Source: Kitasatospora purpeofusca
Lineage (GTDB): Bacteria; Actinomycetota; Actinomycetes; Streptomycetales; Streptomycetaceae
Length of the DNA: 64,000 bases
Direction: 5' to 3'
NCBI RefSeq assembly: GCF_000718025.1
Contig: NZ_JODS01000009.1
Coordinates: 124,001 to 188,000, forward strand
The notes beneath the pieces were generated by a model, which was not told the DNA's origin, searched no databases, and saw only the letters and a list, made by a program, of their open reading frames with translations. Positions within the stretch are counted from its first letter, which is position 1. Every line of letters starts with the position of its first letter. Position numbers and translations under genes: made by a program. Positions 17,145-26,209 of this stretch are shown one piece after another.

Positions 17145-18608
17145 TCACGACTGGTCCGACAGGACCGGGTACGGGATGCGGGTGCGGTGGTTGGGGTCCA
17201 CCGTGAGGGGGTTGGTGGCCGGGGGGCGGGCGCGTTGGGCGCAGTCGGTGCGTTCGCAGATGCGGCAGCCGAGGCCGATGGGGGTGGCGGCGCGGGGGTC
17301 GTCGAGGGCGGTGCCTTCGGCGTAGACCAGGCGGTGGGCGTGGCGGAGTTCGCAGCCGAGGGCGACGGCGAACTCGGCGCGGGCGGCGCGTTGGCCGTGG
17401 CCGCCGTGGGTGACCGTTCGGGCGATCCAGAAGTAGCGCTTTCCATCGGGCATTTCGGCGACCTGGGTGAGGATGCGGCCGGGTGCAGAGAAGGCTTCGT
17501 ATACGGTCCAGAGCGGGCAGGTCCCGCCCAGGCGGGAGAAGTGGAAGCCGGTGGCGGACTGGCGTTTGGAGATGTTGCCCGCGCGGTCGGCGCGCAGGAA
17601 GGAGAACGGGACGCCGCGGCGGCCGGTGCGCTGGAGGGTGCTCAGCCGGTGGCAGGCGGTCTCGAAGCCGACGCCGAACCGGGCCTGGAGCAGTTCGATG
17701 TCGTAGCGCAGGTCCTCGGCGGCCGTGTGCACGGCGGTGTAGGGCATCAGCACGGCCCCGGCGAAGTAGTTGGCGAGGCCGATCCGGGCCAGCGACTCGG
17801 CCTGCGGGGAGGTGAGGCCGGCCTCGGCGACCAGGTCGTCCAGCAGCTCACACTGCTCCAGCAGGGCCAGCTGGGTGGCGAGTTGGAAGGCCCGTTGGCC
17901 GTCGGTGAGCCAGGGCGAGAGCCGCAGTACGCCGGTGGCGGGGTCGTAGCGGCGCAGGTCGGCCGTGTCCCGGTGGTCGGTCTCCGCCACCCGGACGCCG
18001 TGCCGGTCGGCCAGCAGTGCGGCGAGGGCGGGTGCCGACCGGCCGCCGGGCGGCGCGTCGAGCGTGCCGGCCAGGGTCTCGGCGGCCCGGTCGAGGGGGT
18101 CGATGTGGTTGTGGTGGGTGTAGAAGAAGTCCCTTACCTCGTCGTGGGGTTCGGCGGCCGGCCGGGTGACGGCCGGCCCGGTGACTGTGGGGCCGGTGAC
18201 TGTGGGGCCGGTGACTGTGGGGCCGGTGACGTGTTCGACGGCCTCCCGGTAGCGGCGGTGCAGGGCGACCAGGGCGCGGGCCAGCTCGGGGTGGTCGCGG
18301 CTGACCTCGGTGACCTGCTCGGGCGGGACGGTGCCGCCGCAGGCCTCGTCGGCGAGGGCGGTGCGCAGGTCGGTGACGAGGCGCTCCTCGTCGGTGTCGG
18401 AGAAGAACTCCGGTTCGACGCCGAGGACTTCGGCGATCCGCAGCAGCACGGGCGCGGTCAGCGGGCGCTGGCTGTGCTCGATCTGGTTGAGGTAGCTGGT
18501 GGAGATGCCGAGTTCGCGGGCCAGCTCGACCTGGTTGAGGCCGTGGGCGCGGCGCAGTCGGCGGAGCTTGGCGTGTGCGTAGATCTTCCGGGCGGCCGGG
18601 CGTGTCAT
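17145..18608 (-). CDS. RamB/PrpR (ScfR) family regulator, methylcitrate-cycle paralogue
   Basis: 487 residues with the same domain order as the 9392-10816 protein: XRE helix-turn-helix (~10-65, LNQVELARELGISTSYLNQIE), central IrrE-like domain (RIGLANYFAGAVLMPY), sensor domain (ISKRQSATGFHFSRLGGTCPLW) and C-terminal cysteines (GLGCRICERTDCAQR). It is divergent from prpD, the arrangement of Mycobacterium prpR-prpDC, so it is the likely activator of methylcitrate-cycle genes in response to propionyl-CoA. The linker after the helix-turn-helix region contains TVTGP repeats encoded by perfect 15-bp tandem copies (18181-18225), absent from the paralogue. ATG 18608 directly precedes the DNA-binding domain; an in-frame ATG seven codons upstream is possible. 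Confidence 0.88.
   Translation of the reverse strand: MTRPAARKIYAHAKLRRLRRAHGLNQVELARELGISTSYLNQIEHSQRPLTAPVLLRIAEVLGVEPEFFSDTDEERLVTDLRTALADEACGGTVPPEQVTEVSRDHPELARALVALHRRYREAVEHVTGPTVTGPTVTGPTVTGPAVTRPAAEPHDEVRDFFYTHHNHIDPLDRAAETLAGTLDAPPGGRSAPALAALLADRHGVRVAETDHRDTADLRRYDPATGVLRLSPWLTDGQRAFQLATQLALLEQCELLDDLVAEAGLTSPQAESLARIGLANYFAGAVLMPYTAVHTAAEDLRYDIELLQARFGVGFETACHRLSTLQRTGRRGVPFSFLRADRAGNISKRQSATGFHFSRLGGTCPLWTVYEAFSAPGRILTQVAEMPDGKRYFWIARTVTHGGHGQRAARAEFAVALGCELRHAHRLVYAEGTALDDPRAATPIGLGCRICERTDCAQRARPPATNPLTVDPNHRTRIPYPVLSDQS
18181..18225. repeat. 15-bp in-frame minisatellite in the PrpR-like gene
   Basis: Three perfect tandem copies of GTGACTGTGGGGCCG (18181-18195, 18196-18210, 18211-18225) flanked by degenerate copies. 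On the coding strand they encode repeats of TVTGP in the inter-domain linker. The copy number may vary between strains without changing frame. Confidence 0.8.
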
Positions 18609-18630
18609 GGGACCGGTGGTACTCCTCATT

Positions 18631-18778
18631 GCGGAACGGCGGAACGGCGGAACGGCAGAACTGCGGAACTGCGCAACGGGCGGCTTCCTCGCCCGGCTTG
18701 CGAAAAGTACCACTGCCGCCCGTCGGCCGGATCCGCAGAATTCGCAGTTTCACCGCCCCGACGTGGCCCGATTCCGCA
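18631..18778. promoter_or_regulatory. Phased GCGGAAC array and TTCGCAG elements between prpR-like gene and prpD
   Basis: Six 7-bp words with exact 8-bp periodicity (18631, 18639, 18647, 18655, 18663, 18671: GCGGAAC with variants GCAGAAC and GCGCAAC) lie 23-69 bp upstream of the regulator start. Further towards prpD are TTGCGAAAAG (18699), CCGCAG (18733), TTCGCAG (18741) and TTCCGCAG (18772). The words are related to those upstream of the ScfR paralogue and aceA. They are probably operator sites for these regulators (inference). Confidence 0.55.
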
Positions 18779-18858
18779 GTGTGGCTTCCTCGCCACGGGC
18801 GCCGTCGTGGGAAAGGCTCGTGGTGCGCCCGTTCCGCCGAAGCCCGCGAGGAGCCCCC

Positions 18859-20370
18859 GTGATCGAGTACCACGTCCGCGTCCACCCCAGTGCCGACCGG
18901 CTGCCGCGCGAGGAGCAGCTCGCCTGGCGGCTCGCCGCCGTCGCCGCCGGCACCGAGGAGCTGGACCCCGAGAGTGCCGCGATGGCCGTCAACCGGGTGG
19001 TCGACAACGCCGCCGTGGCCACGGCCTCGCTGCTGCGCCGTCCGGTGGCGGTGGCCCGCGCCCAGGCGCACGCCCGCGCCCACCACGCCGCGCCGGGCGC
19101 CCGGGTGTTCGGCAGCCTGGTGCGGGTCGCGCCCGAGTGGGCGGCCTGGGCCAACGGGACGGCCGTGCGCGAGCTGGACTTCCACGACACCTACCTCGCC
19201 GCCGACTACTCCCACCCCGGTGACAACATCCCGCCGCTGCTCGCCGTCGCCCAGCACACCGGCCGCACCGGCGCCGACCTGCTGCGCGGCATCGTCGCCG
19301 CGTACGAGGTGCATGTCGCGCTGGTCAGGGGCATCTGTCTGCACGAGCACCGGATCGACCACGTGGCCCATCTGAGCGCGGCCACCGCCTGCGGGATCGG
19401 CACCCTGCTGCGGCTGCCGACCGAGGTCACCTACCAGGCCGTCCAGCAGGCGGTGCACACCACGACCGCCACCCGGCAGTCCCGCAAGGGCGAGATCTCC
19501 AGTTGGAAGGCCTTCGCCCCCGCCTTCGCCGGCAAGGCGGCGATCGAGGCGGTGGACCGGGCCATGCGCGGCGGGACCAGCCCCTCCCCGATCTACGAGG
19601 GCGAGGACGGTTTCCTGGCCTGGATGCTCGACGGACCCCGGTCGGACTACACGGTGCGGTTGCCGGAAGCCGACGAGCCGCGCCGGGCGATCCTGGACAC
19701 CTACACCAAGGAGCACTCCGCCGAGTACCAGGCCCAGGCGATCATCGACCTGGCCCGGCGGCTGCGCGAGAAGACCGGGCCGCTGGGGCAGGTCCGCTCC
19801 GTGGTCCTGCACACCAGCCACCACACCCACCAGGTGATCGGCTCCGGCGCGAACGACCCGCAGAAGTACGACCCCACCGCCAGCCGGGAGACCCTCGACC
19901 ACTCGATCCCGTACATCCTGGCCGTGGCCCTGGAGGACGGCGGCTGGCACCACGAACACTCCTACACGCCCGAGCGGGCCGCGCGTCCGGAGACCGTCGC
20001 GCTGTGGCGGCGGATCACCACCGTCGAGGACCCGGAGTGGACGGCGCGCTATCACGACCCCGACCCGAAGCGCCGGGCCTTCGGCGGCCGGGTGGTGGTC
20101 ACCCTGGACGACGGCACGGTGGTCGAGGACGAACTCGCCCTCGCTGACGCCCACCCCAACGGCGCCCGGCCCTTCGACCGGCCCGCGTACGAGCGGAAGT
20201 TCCGCACCCTGGCCGAGGGGGTCGTCACGGCCGCCGACCAGGACCGCTTCCTGGCCGCCGCCGACGGCCTCGCCGAGCTGCGGGCCACCGACCTCGACGA
20301 GCTGTTCCCGGCCGTCGACACCCAGGCCGTCCGGGAGTTCGACGAGACCCTGCCGGAGGGCCTGTTCTGA
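18859..20370 (+). CDS. prpD: 2-methylcitrate dehydratase (MmgE/PrpD family)
   Basis: 503 residues, standard for PrpD. It dehydrates 2-methylcitrate to 2-methyl-cis-aconitate in propionyl-CoA catabolism. Family signatures include the N-terminal helical domain with AAMAVNRVVDNAAVA, ELDFHDTYLAADYSHPGDNI, RKGEISSWKAFAPAFAGK and DHSIPYILAVALEDGGWHH. The start is GTG 18859 behind GCGAGGAGC. prpB starts on the last base of its stop codon. With prpB and prpC it forms the methylcitrate cycle, a B12-independent propionyl-CoA route. Confidence 0.94.
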   Translation: MIEYHVRVHPSADRLPREEQLAWRLAAVAAGTEELDPESAAMAVNRVVDNAAVATASLLRRPVAVARAQAHARAHHAAPGARVFGSLVRVAPEWAAWANGTAVRELDFHDTYLAADYSHPGDNIPPLLAVAQHTGRTGADLLRGIVAAYEVHVALVRGICLHEHRIDHVAHLSAATACGIGTLLRLPTEVTYQAVQQAVHTTTATRQSRKGEISSWKAFAPAFAGKAAIEAVDRAMRGGTSPSPIYEGEDGFLAWMLDGPRSDYTVRLPEADEPRRAILDTYTKEHSAEYQAQAIIDLARRLREKTGPLGQVRSVVLHTSHHTHQVIGSGANDPQKYDPTASRETLDHSIPYILAVALEDGGWHHEHSYTPERAARPETVALWRRITTVEDPEWTARYHDPDPKRRAFGGRVVVTLDDGTVVEDELALADAHPNGARPFDRPAYERKFRTLAEGVVTAADQDRFLAAADGLAELRATDLDELFPAVDTQAVREFDETLPEGLF

Positions 20371-21290
20371 TGCTGCGCACCCACATGCTGCACACCCGCA
20401 CCACCGCCTCGCAGCGCCGCCGCGCCCTGCGCGAACGGCTCGCCACCGGACGGCTGCTGACCGTGCCGGGCGCGTTCAACCCGCTCTCCGCCCGGCTGAT
20501 CCAGGACCTCGGCTTCGAGGCCGCCTACCTGTCCGGGGCCGTGCTCGCCGCCGACCTCGGCCTGCCCGACATCGGCCTCACCACCGCCACCGAGGTCGCC
20601 GACCGCGCCCGCCAGACCACCCGGGCCACCGACCTGCCGGTACTGGCCGACGCCGACACCGGCTTCGGCGAGCCGATGAACGCCGCCCGCACCGTGCAGC
20701 TCATGGAGGACGCCGGGGTGGCCGGCCTGCACCTGGAGGACCAGGTCAACCCCAAACGCTGCGGCCACCTCGACGGCAAGACCGTCACCACCCGCACGGA
20801 GATGGTCCGCCGGATCAGGGCCGCCGTGGACGCCCGCCGCGACCCGGACTTCCTCCTCATGGCCCGCACCGACGCCCGCGCCGTCGAGGGCCTGGCGGCG
20901 GCGATCGACCGGGCGAAGGCCTATGTGGACGCGGGCGCGGACGCGGTCTTCCCCGAGGCGCTCGCCGACGAGGCCGAGTTCGCGGCCTTCCGCAAGGCCG
21001 TCGACGTCCCCCTGCTCGCCAATATGACCGAGTTCGGCAAGGGGCCGCTGCTGGACGCCCGGACCCTCCAGGACCTCGGGTACGACATCGCGCTCTACCC
21101 CGTCACCCTGCTGCGCCTCGCCATGGGCGCGGCCGAGGACGGGCTGCGCACCCTCGCCGCCGAGGGCACCCAGTCCGCCCTGCTGCCCCGGATGCAGACC
21201 CGCTCCCGGCTGTACGAACTCCTCGGCTACCAGGAGTACTCGGCCTTCGACTCGGCCGTCTTCGACTTCACCCTGTCGCCCGGCACCTGA
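20370..21290 (+). CDS. prpB: Methylisocitrate lyase
   Basis: 306 residues. It cleaves 2-methylisocitrate to pyruvate and succinate. The isocitrate lyase/PEP mutase barrel shows LSGAVLAADLGLPDIG, the metal loop DADTGFGEPMN, the catalytic KRCGHLDGK with C131, and MARTDARAVEG. The ATG overlaps the prpD stop (TGATG), indicating translational coupling; ATG 20385 is an alternative start. The short KRCGHLDGK form distinguishes it from the longer AceA at 11231. Confidence 0.93.
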   Translation: MLRTHMLHTRTTASQRRRALRERLATGRLLTVPGAFNPLSARLIQDLGFEAAYLSGAVLAADLGLPDIGLTTATEVADRARQTTRATDLPVLADADTGFGEPMNAARTVQLMEDAGVAGLHLEDQVNPKRCGHLDGKTVTTRTEMVRRIRAAVDARRDPDFLLMARTDARAVEGLAAAIDRAKAYVDAGADAVFPEALADEAEFAAFRKAVDVPLLANMTEFGKGPLLDARTLQDLGYDIALYPVTLLRLAMGAAEDGLRTLAAEGTQSALLPRMQTRSRLYELLGYQEYSAFDSAVFDFTLSPGT

Positions 21291-21311
21291 CGCACCGGAG
21301 GGACCACCCCC

Positions 21312-22448
21312 ATGTCCACCACCGCACCCGAGGTCCACCGCGGCCTCGCCGGTGTCGTCGCCGACACCACCGGGATCTCCACCGTCGTCCAGGAGACCAA
21401 CTCGCTCACCTACCGCGGCTACCCCGTACAGGAGTTGGCCGCCCACCGCTGCTTCGAGGAGGTCGCCCACCTGCTCCAGTACGGCGAGCTGCCGGACGCG
21501 GCGCAGCTGCAGGGGTTCCGGGCCCGGGAGCGCGCGCTGCGACCGCTGGACCGCACCACCGCGGAGCTGCTGGCCCGGCTCCCGGAGACCTGCCACCCGA
21601 TGGACGTGCTGCGCACCGCCGTCAGCTTCTTCGGCGCCGAGGACCAGACCGAGGACGACGGCCGCCCGGCCCCCGGCCTCGCCAAGTCCCTCACCCTCCT
21701 GGCGAGGCTGCCCACCGTGGTCGCCACCGACCAGCGCCGCCGACGCGGGCTGGACCCGATCGCCCCGGACCCGGAGCTGGGGTACGCCGAGAACTTCTTC
21801 CACATGTGCTTCGGGGCGGTGCCCGCGCCCGAGGTGGTCCGCTGCTTCGAGATCTCGCTGGTGCTGTACGCCGAGCACAGCTTCAACGCCTCCACCTTCA
21901 CCGCCCGCGTCGTCACCTCCACCCTCTCCGATCTCTACAGCGCCGTCACCGCCGCGATCGGCGCGCTCAAGGGGCCGCTGCACGGCGGCGCCAACGAGGC
22001 GGTGATGCACATGCTGGAAGAGATCGGCGATCCGGCCCGGGCCGCGGACTGGCTGGACCGGGCGCTCGCCGACCGGCGGAAGATCATGGGCTTCGGCCAC
22101 CGCGTCTACAAGCACGGCGACTCCCGCGTCCCGATCATGCAGGCGGCCCTGGACGACCTGGTCGCCCGGAGTACCGACCCGCGGGCCGCGCGGCTGGCGG
22201 CGCTGCACACCGCGCTGCGGGAGGCGATGCTGGAACGCCGGGGCATCCACCCCAACCTGGACTACCCGGCGGGCCTGGCCTACCACCTGATGGGCTTCGA
22301 CACCCCGGTGTTCACACCGATCTTCGTGATGAGCCGGATCACCGGCTGGACGGCCCACATCTCCGAACAGCTCGCCCACAACGCACTGATCCGCCCGCTC
22401 GCCCGCTACGACGGGCCGGAGCAGCGGCCGGTGCCGGTCTCCGCCTGA
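21312..22448 (+). CDS. prpC: 2-methylcitrate synthase / citrate synthase
   Basis: 378 residues, the short type II-like bacterial form. The catalytic residues H224 (GPLHGGANEAV), H263 (GFGHRVYK) and D317 (LDYPAGLAYH) are present. It condenses propionyl-CoA (or acetyl-CoA) with oxaloacetate. It lies 21 bp after prpB with GGAGGGAC as ribosome binding site. Its position as the third gene of prpDBC assigns it to the methylcitrate cycle rather than the main citrate synthase. Confidence 0.93.
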   Translation: MSTTAPEVHRGLAGVVADTTGISTVVQETNSLTYRGYPVQELAAHRCFEEVAHLLQYGELPDAAQLQGFRARERALRPLDRTTAELLARLPETCHPMDVLRTAVSFFGAEDQTEDDGRPAPGLAKSLTLLARLPTVVATDQRRRRGLDPIAPDPELGYAENFFHMCFGAVPAPEVVRCFEISLVLYAEHSFNASTFTARVVTSTLSDLYSAVTAAIGALKGPLHGGANEAVMHMLEEIGDPARAADWLDRALADRRKIMGFGHRVYKHGDSRVPIMQAALDDLVARSTDPRAARLAALHTALREAMLERRGIHPNLDYPAGLAYHLMGFDTPVFTPIFVMSRITGWTAHISEQLAHNALIRPLARYDGPEQRPVPVSA

Positions 22449-22543
22449 CGGGCCCGGTCGCCGTCCGACGGTCCCGGGCTCCAGCCGGACGGGCCCGGGC
22501 TCCCGTTACCCCGCACCCCTCCCGACCGGGCAGAATCGTGGGC

Positions 22544-23305
22544 ATGCGGCACATCAACGTCATCGGCATCGGTGCGGGCGACCCGGACCACCTCACCCTG
22601 CAGGCGGTCAAGGCCATCGCCCGCACCGACGTCTTCCTCCTCCTCGACAAGAACGAGCAGCGCCAGGACCTCATGCGGCTGCGCCGGCGGATGATCGAGG
22701 AGCACGCCCGCCCCGGTCACCGGGTGGTCGAGGTGCCGGACGCCGAGCGCGACCGGACCACTCCGGCCTACACCGAGGCGGTCCAGGACTGGCGCCGCCG
22801 CCGGGCCGAGCTGGTCGGCCGGCTGGTGGCGGAGGAACTGGGCCCGGACGGCACCGGCGCGCTGCTGGTGTGGGGCGACCCCAGCCTGTACGACAGCGTG
22901 ACCGCCGTGCTGGACGAGGTGCTGGCCGCCGACCCGGGCGCGTTCGACTACGAGGTGGTGCCGGGCATCAGCAGCGTCTCGGTGCTCGCCGCCCGGCACC
23001 GCACCACCCTGACCCGGGTCGGCCGCCCGGTGCGGATCACCACCGCGCGCCGGCTGGCCGCCGAGGGCTTCCCGCCGGGCGCCGAGGACACGGTGGTGAT
23101 GCTCGACGGGCAGGCCGCCTTCGGCCGGATCGACCCCGAGGGCGTGCACATCCACTACGGCGCCTACCTGGGCGGGGAGGACGAGATCCTGGTCTCCGGT
23201 CCGCTCGGCGAGGCGGCGCCGGAGATCGCGCGGCTGCGCGGCGAGGCGCGCGAGCGCAAGGGGTGGATCATGGACACCTATCTGCTGCGCCGCACCGAGG
23301 ACTGA
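22544..23305 (+). CDS. cobF: Precorrin-6A synthase (deacetylating)
   Basis: 253 residues of the tetrapyrrole methylase family. The N-terminal INVIGIGAGDPDHLTLQA is the SAM-binding glycine loop. Also visible are LLVWGDPSLYDS, the central VVPGISSVSVLAARH and a C-terminal GWIMDTYLLRR. CobF methylates C-1 and removes the acetyl group in the aerobic cobalamin pathway. It is a singleton here with 95 bp of upstream DNA in which I see no riboswitch. It is convergent with metE, and the two share a bidirectional terminator. It is one of several B12-related genes in the window. Confidence 0.9.
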   Translation: MRHINVIGIGAGDPDHLTLQAVKAIARTDVFLLLDKNEQRQDLMRLRRRMIEEHARPGHRVVEVPDAERDRTTPAYTEAVQDWRRRRAELVGRLVAEELGPDGTGALLVWGDPSLYDSVTAVLDEVLAADPGAFDYEVVPGISSVSVLAARHRTTLTRVGRPVRITTARRLAAEGFPPGAEDTVVMLDGQAAFGRIDPEGVHIHYGAYLGGEDEILVSGPLGEAAPEIARLRGEARERKGWIMDTYLLRRTED

Positions 23306-23327
23306 CCGCGCGCCGACCGGTCCGACC

Positions 23328-23363
23328 CGTCCCGCCCCGGCCTGCGACGACCGGGGCGGGACG
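23328..23363. terminator. Bidirectional terminator between cobF and metE
   Basis: A perfect 13-bp stem (arms 23328-23340 and 23351-23363, CGTCCCGCCCCGG and its complement) with a 10-nt loop, located between the convergent stops of cobF and metE. Confidence 0.85.
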
Positions 23364-23377
23364 GAGCAGACCGGGTG

Positions 23378-25693
23378 TCAGCCCGCGAGTTCCTCGCGCA
23401 GGCGGCGGGCGGCGCCGACCAGGCTGTCCAGCGAGGCGCGGGTCTCCGCCCAGCCGCGGGTCTTCAGTCCGCAGTCGGGGTTGACCCAGAGCCGCTCGGC
23501 CGGGATCGCGGCCAGGCCCGCCCGGAGCAGGGCGAGGGCCTCCTCGGTGCTGGGCACGCGCGGGGAGTGGATGTCCCAGACGCCCGGTCCGACCTCGCGC
23601 GGGTACCCGGCGGCGGCCAGTTCACCGGCGACCTGCATGTGGGAGCGGGTGGCCTCCAGCGAGATCACGTCCGCGTCGAGCTCCTCGATCGCGCTCATGA
23701 TCGCGCCGAACTCGGCGTAGCACATGTGGGTGTGCACCTGGGTGTCGGCCCGCACGCCCGAGGTGGCCAGCCGGAAGGACTCGGTGGCCCAGTCCAGGTA
23801 CGCCGGACGGTCGGCGGCGCGCAGCGGCAGGGTCTCGCGAAGGGCGGGTTCGTCGACCTGGACGACGGCGGCGCCGGCGGCCTCCAGGTCGGTGACCTCG
23901 TCGCGCAGGGCGAGGGCGACCTGGCGGGCGGTGTCGCCGAGCGGCTGGTCGTCGCGGACGAAGGACCAGGCGAGCATGGTGACGGGGCCGGTGAGCATGC
24001 CCTTGACGGGGCGGTCGGTGAGGTCCTGGGCGAAGCGGAACCAGTCGACGGTCATCGGGTGCGGGCGGGAGATGTCGCCGGCGAGGACCGGCGGGCGGAC
24101 GTAGCGGGTGCCGTAGGACTGCACCCAGCCGTGCCGGGTGGCGAGGTAACCGGTGAGCTGCTCGGCGAAGTACTGGACCATGTCGTTGCGCTCGGGCTCG
24201 CCGTGCACCAGGACGTCCAGGCCGGCCTTCTCCTGGTAGGCGATCACCTCGCGGACCTCGGCCTCCATCCGCTCCCGGTACGCGGCGGCGTCGATCCGAC
24301 CGGCCGTCAGATCGGCGCGGGCGACGCGCAGTTCGGTGGTCTGCGGGAAGGAGCCGATGGTGGTGGTCGGCAGCAGCGGCAGGCCGAGGCGGGCGCGCTG
24401 GGCCTCGGCGCGCTGCGGGTAGGCCTGCGGGCGGCGGGCGTCCTCGGCGGTGACGGCGGCGGTGCGGGCGCGCACGGCCGGGTCGCGGGTGATCGGCGAG
24501 CCGGCCCGGGAGGCCAGGTCGGCGCGGTTGGCGGCGAGGTCGGCGGTGATCGCGCCGGTGCCCTCGCGCAGTGCGCGGGCGAGCAGGGCGACCTCGGTGG
24601 CCTTCTGCCGGGCGAAGGCGAGCCAGCGGGCGATCTGCGGGGCGACGTCGCGCTCCAGGGCGGCGTCGATCGGCACGTGCAGCAGGGAGCAGGACGGTGC
24701 GACGTCGACCCGGTCGGCGAGGCCGAGCAGGGTCGCCAAGGTGGCGAGCGACTTCTCCAGGTCGTTGATCCAGATGTTGCGCCCGTCGACGACGCCCGCG
24801 ACCAGCCGCTTGCCCGGCAGGCCGCCCACGGCGGCGAGGTCGTCGAGGTTGGCGGCGGCGGGGCCGGTGAAGTCCAGCGCCAGGCCCTCGACGGGTGCCT
24901 TGGCGAGCACCGGCAGGGCCTCGCCGAGGCGGTCGAAGTAGCTCGCGACCAGCAGCTTCGGCCGGTCGGTGAGGGCGCCGAGCTCGCGGTAGGCGCGGGC
25001 GGCGGTGTTCAGTTCGGCCGGGGTGCGGTCCTGGACGAGCGCGGGCTCGTCCAACTGCACCCACTCGGCGCCGGCGGCCTTCAGGGCGGCGAGCAGCTCC
25101 GCGTAGACCGGCAGCAGCCGGTCGAGCAGGGTGACCGGCTCGAAGTCCGCCGTCACGCCGGGGGCGGGCTTGGCGAGCAGCAGGTAGGTGACCGGGCCGA
25201 CCAGCACCGGCCGGGCCCCGTGGCCGAGCGCGATCGCCTCGGCGAGTTCGCCGACCGCCTTGGCCGGGTTCGCGACGAAGACCGTGTCGGGCCCCAACTC
25301 GGGGACCAGGTAGTGGTAGTTGGTGTCGAACCACTTGGTCATCTCCAGTGGCGCGACGTCCTGGGTGCCGCGCGCCATGGCGAAGTACCCGCCGAGCGGG
25401 TCGGCGTCGACGGCGGCCCGGTGGCGGGCCGGGATCGCGCCGACGGCGACGGTGGTGTCCAGCACGTGGTCGTACAACGAGAAGTCGCCGGTGGGGACTT
25501 CGAGCACACCGGCGTCGGCGAGCTGCCGCCAGTTCTCCCGGCGCAGCTCGGTGGCGGCGGCCCGGAGGGCGTCGGCGGTGACGTTGCCCTTCCAGTAGCC
25601 CTCGATCGCCTTCTTGAGCTCCCGGTTCCGGCCCTGGCGGGGGTAGCCGTGCACGGTCGCCCGGGTGGCCGCGGCTGCGGACTTCGCTGTCAA
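23378..25693 (-). CDS. metE: Cobalamin-independent methionine synthase
   Basis: 771 residues, full length. It transfers a methyl group from methyltetrahydropteroyl-glutamate to homocysteine without B12. The N-terminal barrel starts TVHGYPRQGRNRELKKAIE. The C-terminal barrel has the zinc ligands in HTHMCYAEFG and NPDCGLKTR. The start appears to be TTG 25693, behind GAAGGAGAGTCCC. A cobalamin riboswitch occupies its 5' leader (25874-26082), the classical arrangement that shuts MetE off when B12 is available to a B12-dependent MetH, which is not in this window. Confidence 0.96.
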   Translation of the reverse strand: MTAKSAAAATRATVHGYPRQGRNRELKKAIEGYWKGNVTADALRAAATELRRENWRQLADAGVLEVPTGDFSLYDHVLDTTVAVGAIPARHRAAVDADPLGGYFAMARGTQDVAPLEMTKWFDTNYHYLVPELGPDTVFVANPAKAVGELAEAIALGHGARPVLVGPVTYLLLAKPAPGVTADFEPVTLLDRLLPVYAELLAALKAAGAEWVQLDEPALVQDRTPAELNTAARAYRELGALTDRPKLLVASYFDRLGEALPVLAKAPVEGLALDFTGPAAANLDDLAAVGGLPGKRLVAGVVDGRNIWINDLEKSLATLATLLGLADRVDVAPSCSLLHVPIDAALERDVAPQIARWLAFARQKATEVALLARALREGTGAITADLAANRADLASRAGSPITRDPAVRARTAAVTAEDARRPQAYPQRAEAQRARLGLPLLPTTTIGSFPQTTELRVARADLTAGRIDAAAYRERMEAEVREVIAYQEKAGLDVLVHGEPERNDMVQYFAEQLTGYLATRHGWVQSYGTRYVRPPVLAGDISRPHPMTVDWFRFAQDLTDRPVKGMLTGPVTMLAWSFVRDDQPLGDTARQVALALRDEVTDLEAAGAAVVQVDEPALRETLPLRAADRPAYLDWATESFRLATSGVRADTQVHTHMCYAEFGAIMSAIEELDADVISLEATRSHMQVAGELAAAGYPREVGPGVWDIHSPRVPSTEEALALLRAGLAAIPAERLWVNPDCGLKTRGWAETRASLDSLVGAARRLREELAG

Positions 25694-25873
25694 GGGACTC
25701 TCCTTCGCGAGTCTTGCTCCTCAAGTGCCCGCTGACGGGACGAGGGCGCGAAGGGACGACCAGCCGGACGGTGGCTGCCGCGAACGGACGTGCCTGAACC
25801 GCCTGCTGTGGTCGCCGACCCGCCCTCGAGGTCATCGGACAGCCGCCCGCGGATCCTCCGCGGACGGGCAGCG

Positions 25874-26082
25874 GGCAGGTCTTCGGACTCGCGGGCACGC
25901 TCGCCCTCGTCGAGGGCGGACACCTACTGGCCGTCGCTTCCCGGGCCCGGCTCGGACCCAGTGCGTATGACGGCGGTCGTTCCCACTCACCGCTGCGGGG
26001 CAGTCCCGGACTGGCCAGTCGAAAGGCGTCACCGGGTTCCCTCTTACGACGTCCTGCCTGGCGGGCAGGACGAACCAGCTAC
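25874..26082 (-). promoter_or_regulatory. Cobalamin riboswitch upstream of metE
   Basis: Read on the minus strand, the B12-box landmarks appear in order: GGGAACCCGGTGA (about 26042-26030), GGGACTGCCCCGCAGCGGTG (about 26010-25991), and the 3' element GAGTCCGAAGACCTGCC (25890-25874). These are the conserved core blocks of the cobalamin riboswitch family. About 180 nt separate it from the metE start. The intervening sequence holds GC-rich hairpins but no gene. Repression by B12 follows from the family; the expression mechanism is not determined. Confidence 0.93.
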
Positions 26083-26209
26083 AGGGTCAGCCTAGAGGCA
26101 AACCGCCGGTCGGGGCGATGGATTCCACCGCGGTGTCCACGGATCGGGACCGGCGGGCACCTCGGGGCCGCGTCGGCCGGGGGGCGCGCGCCGCCGCACT
26201 CGGCCGCTG

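Noticed and set aside
22449..22543. Riboswitch upstream of cobF
   Set aside because: The 95-bp leader has only short GC-rich direct repeats and none of the cobalamin core blocks.
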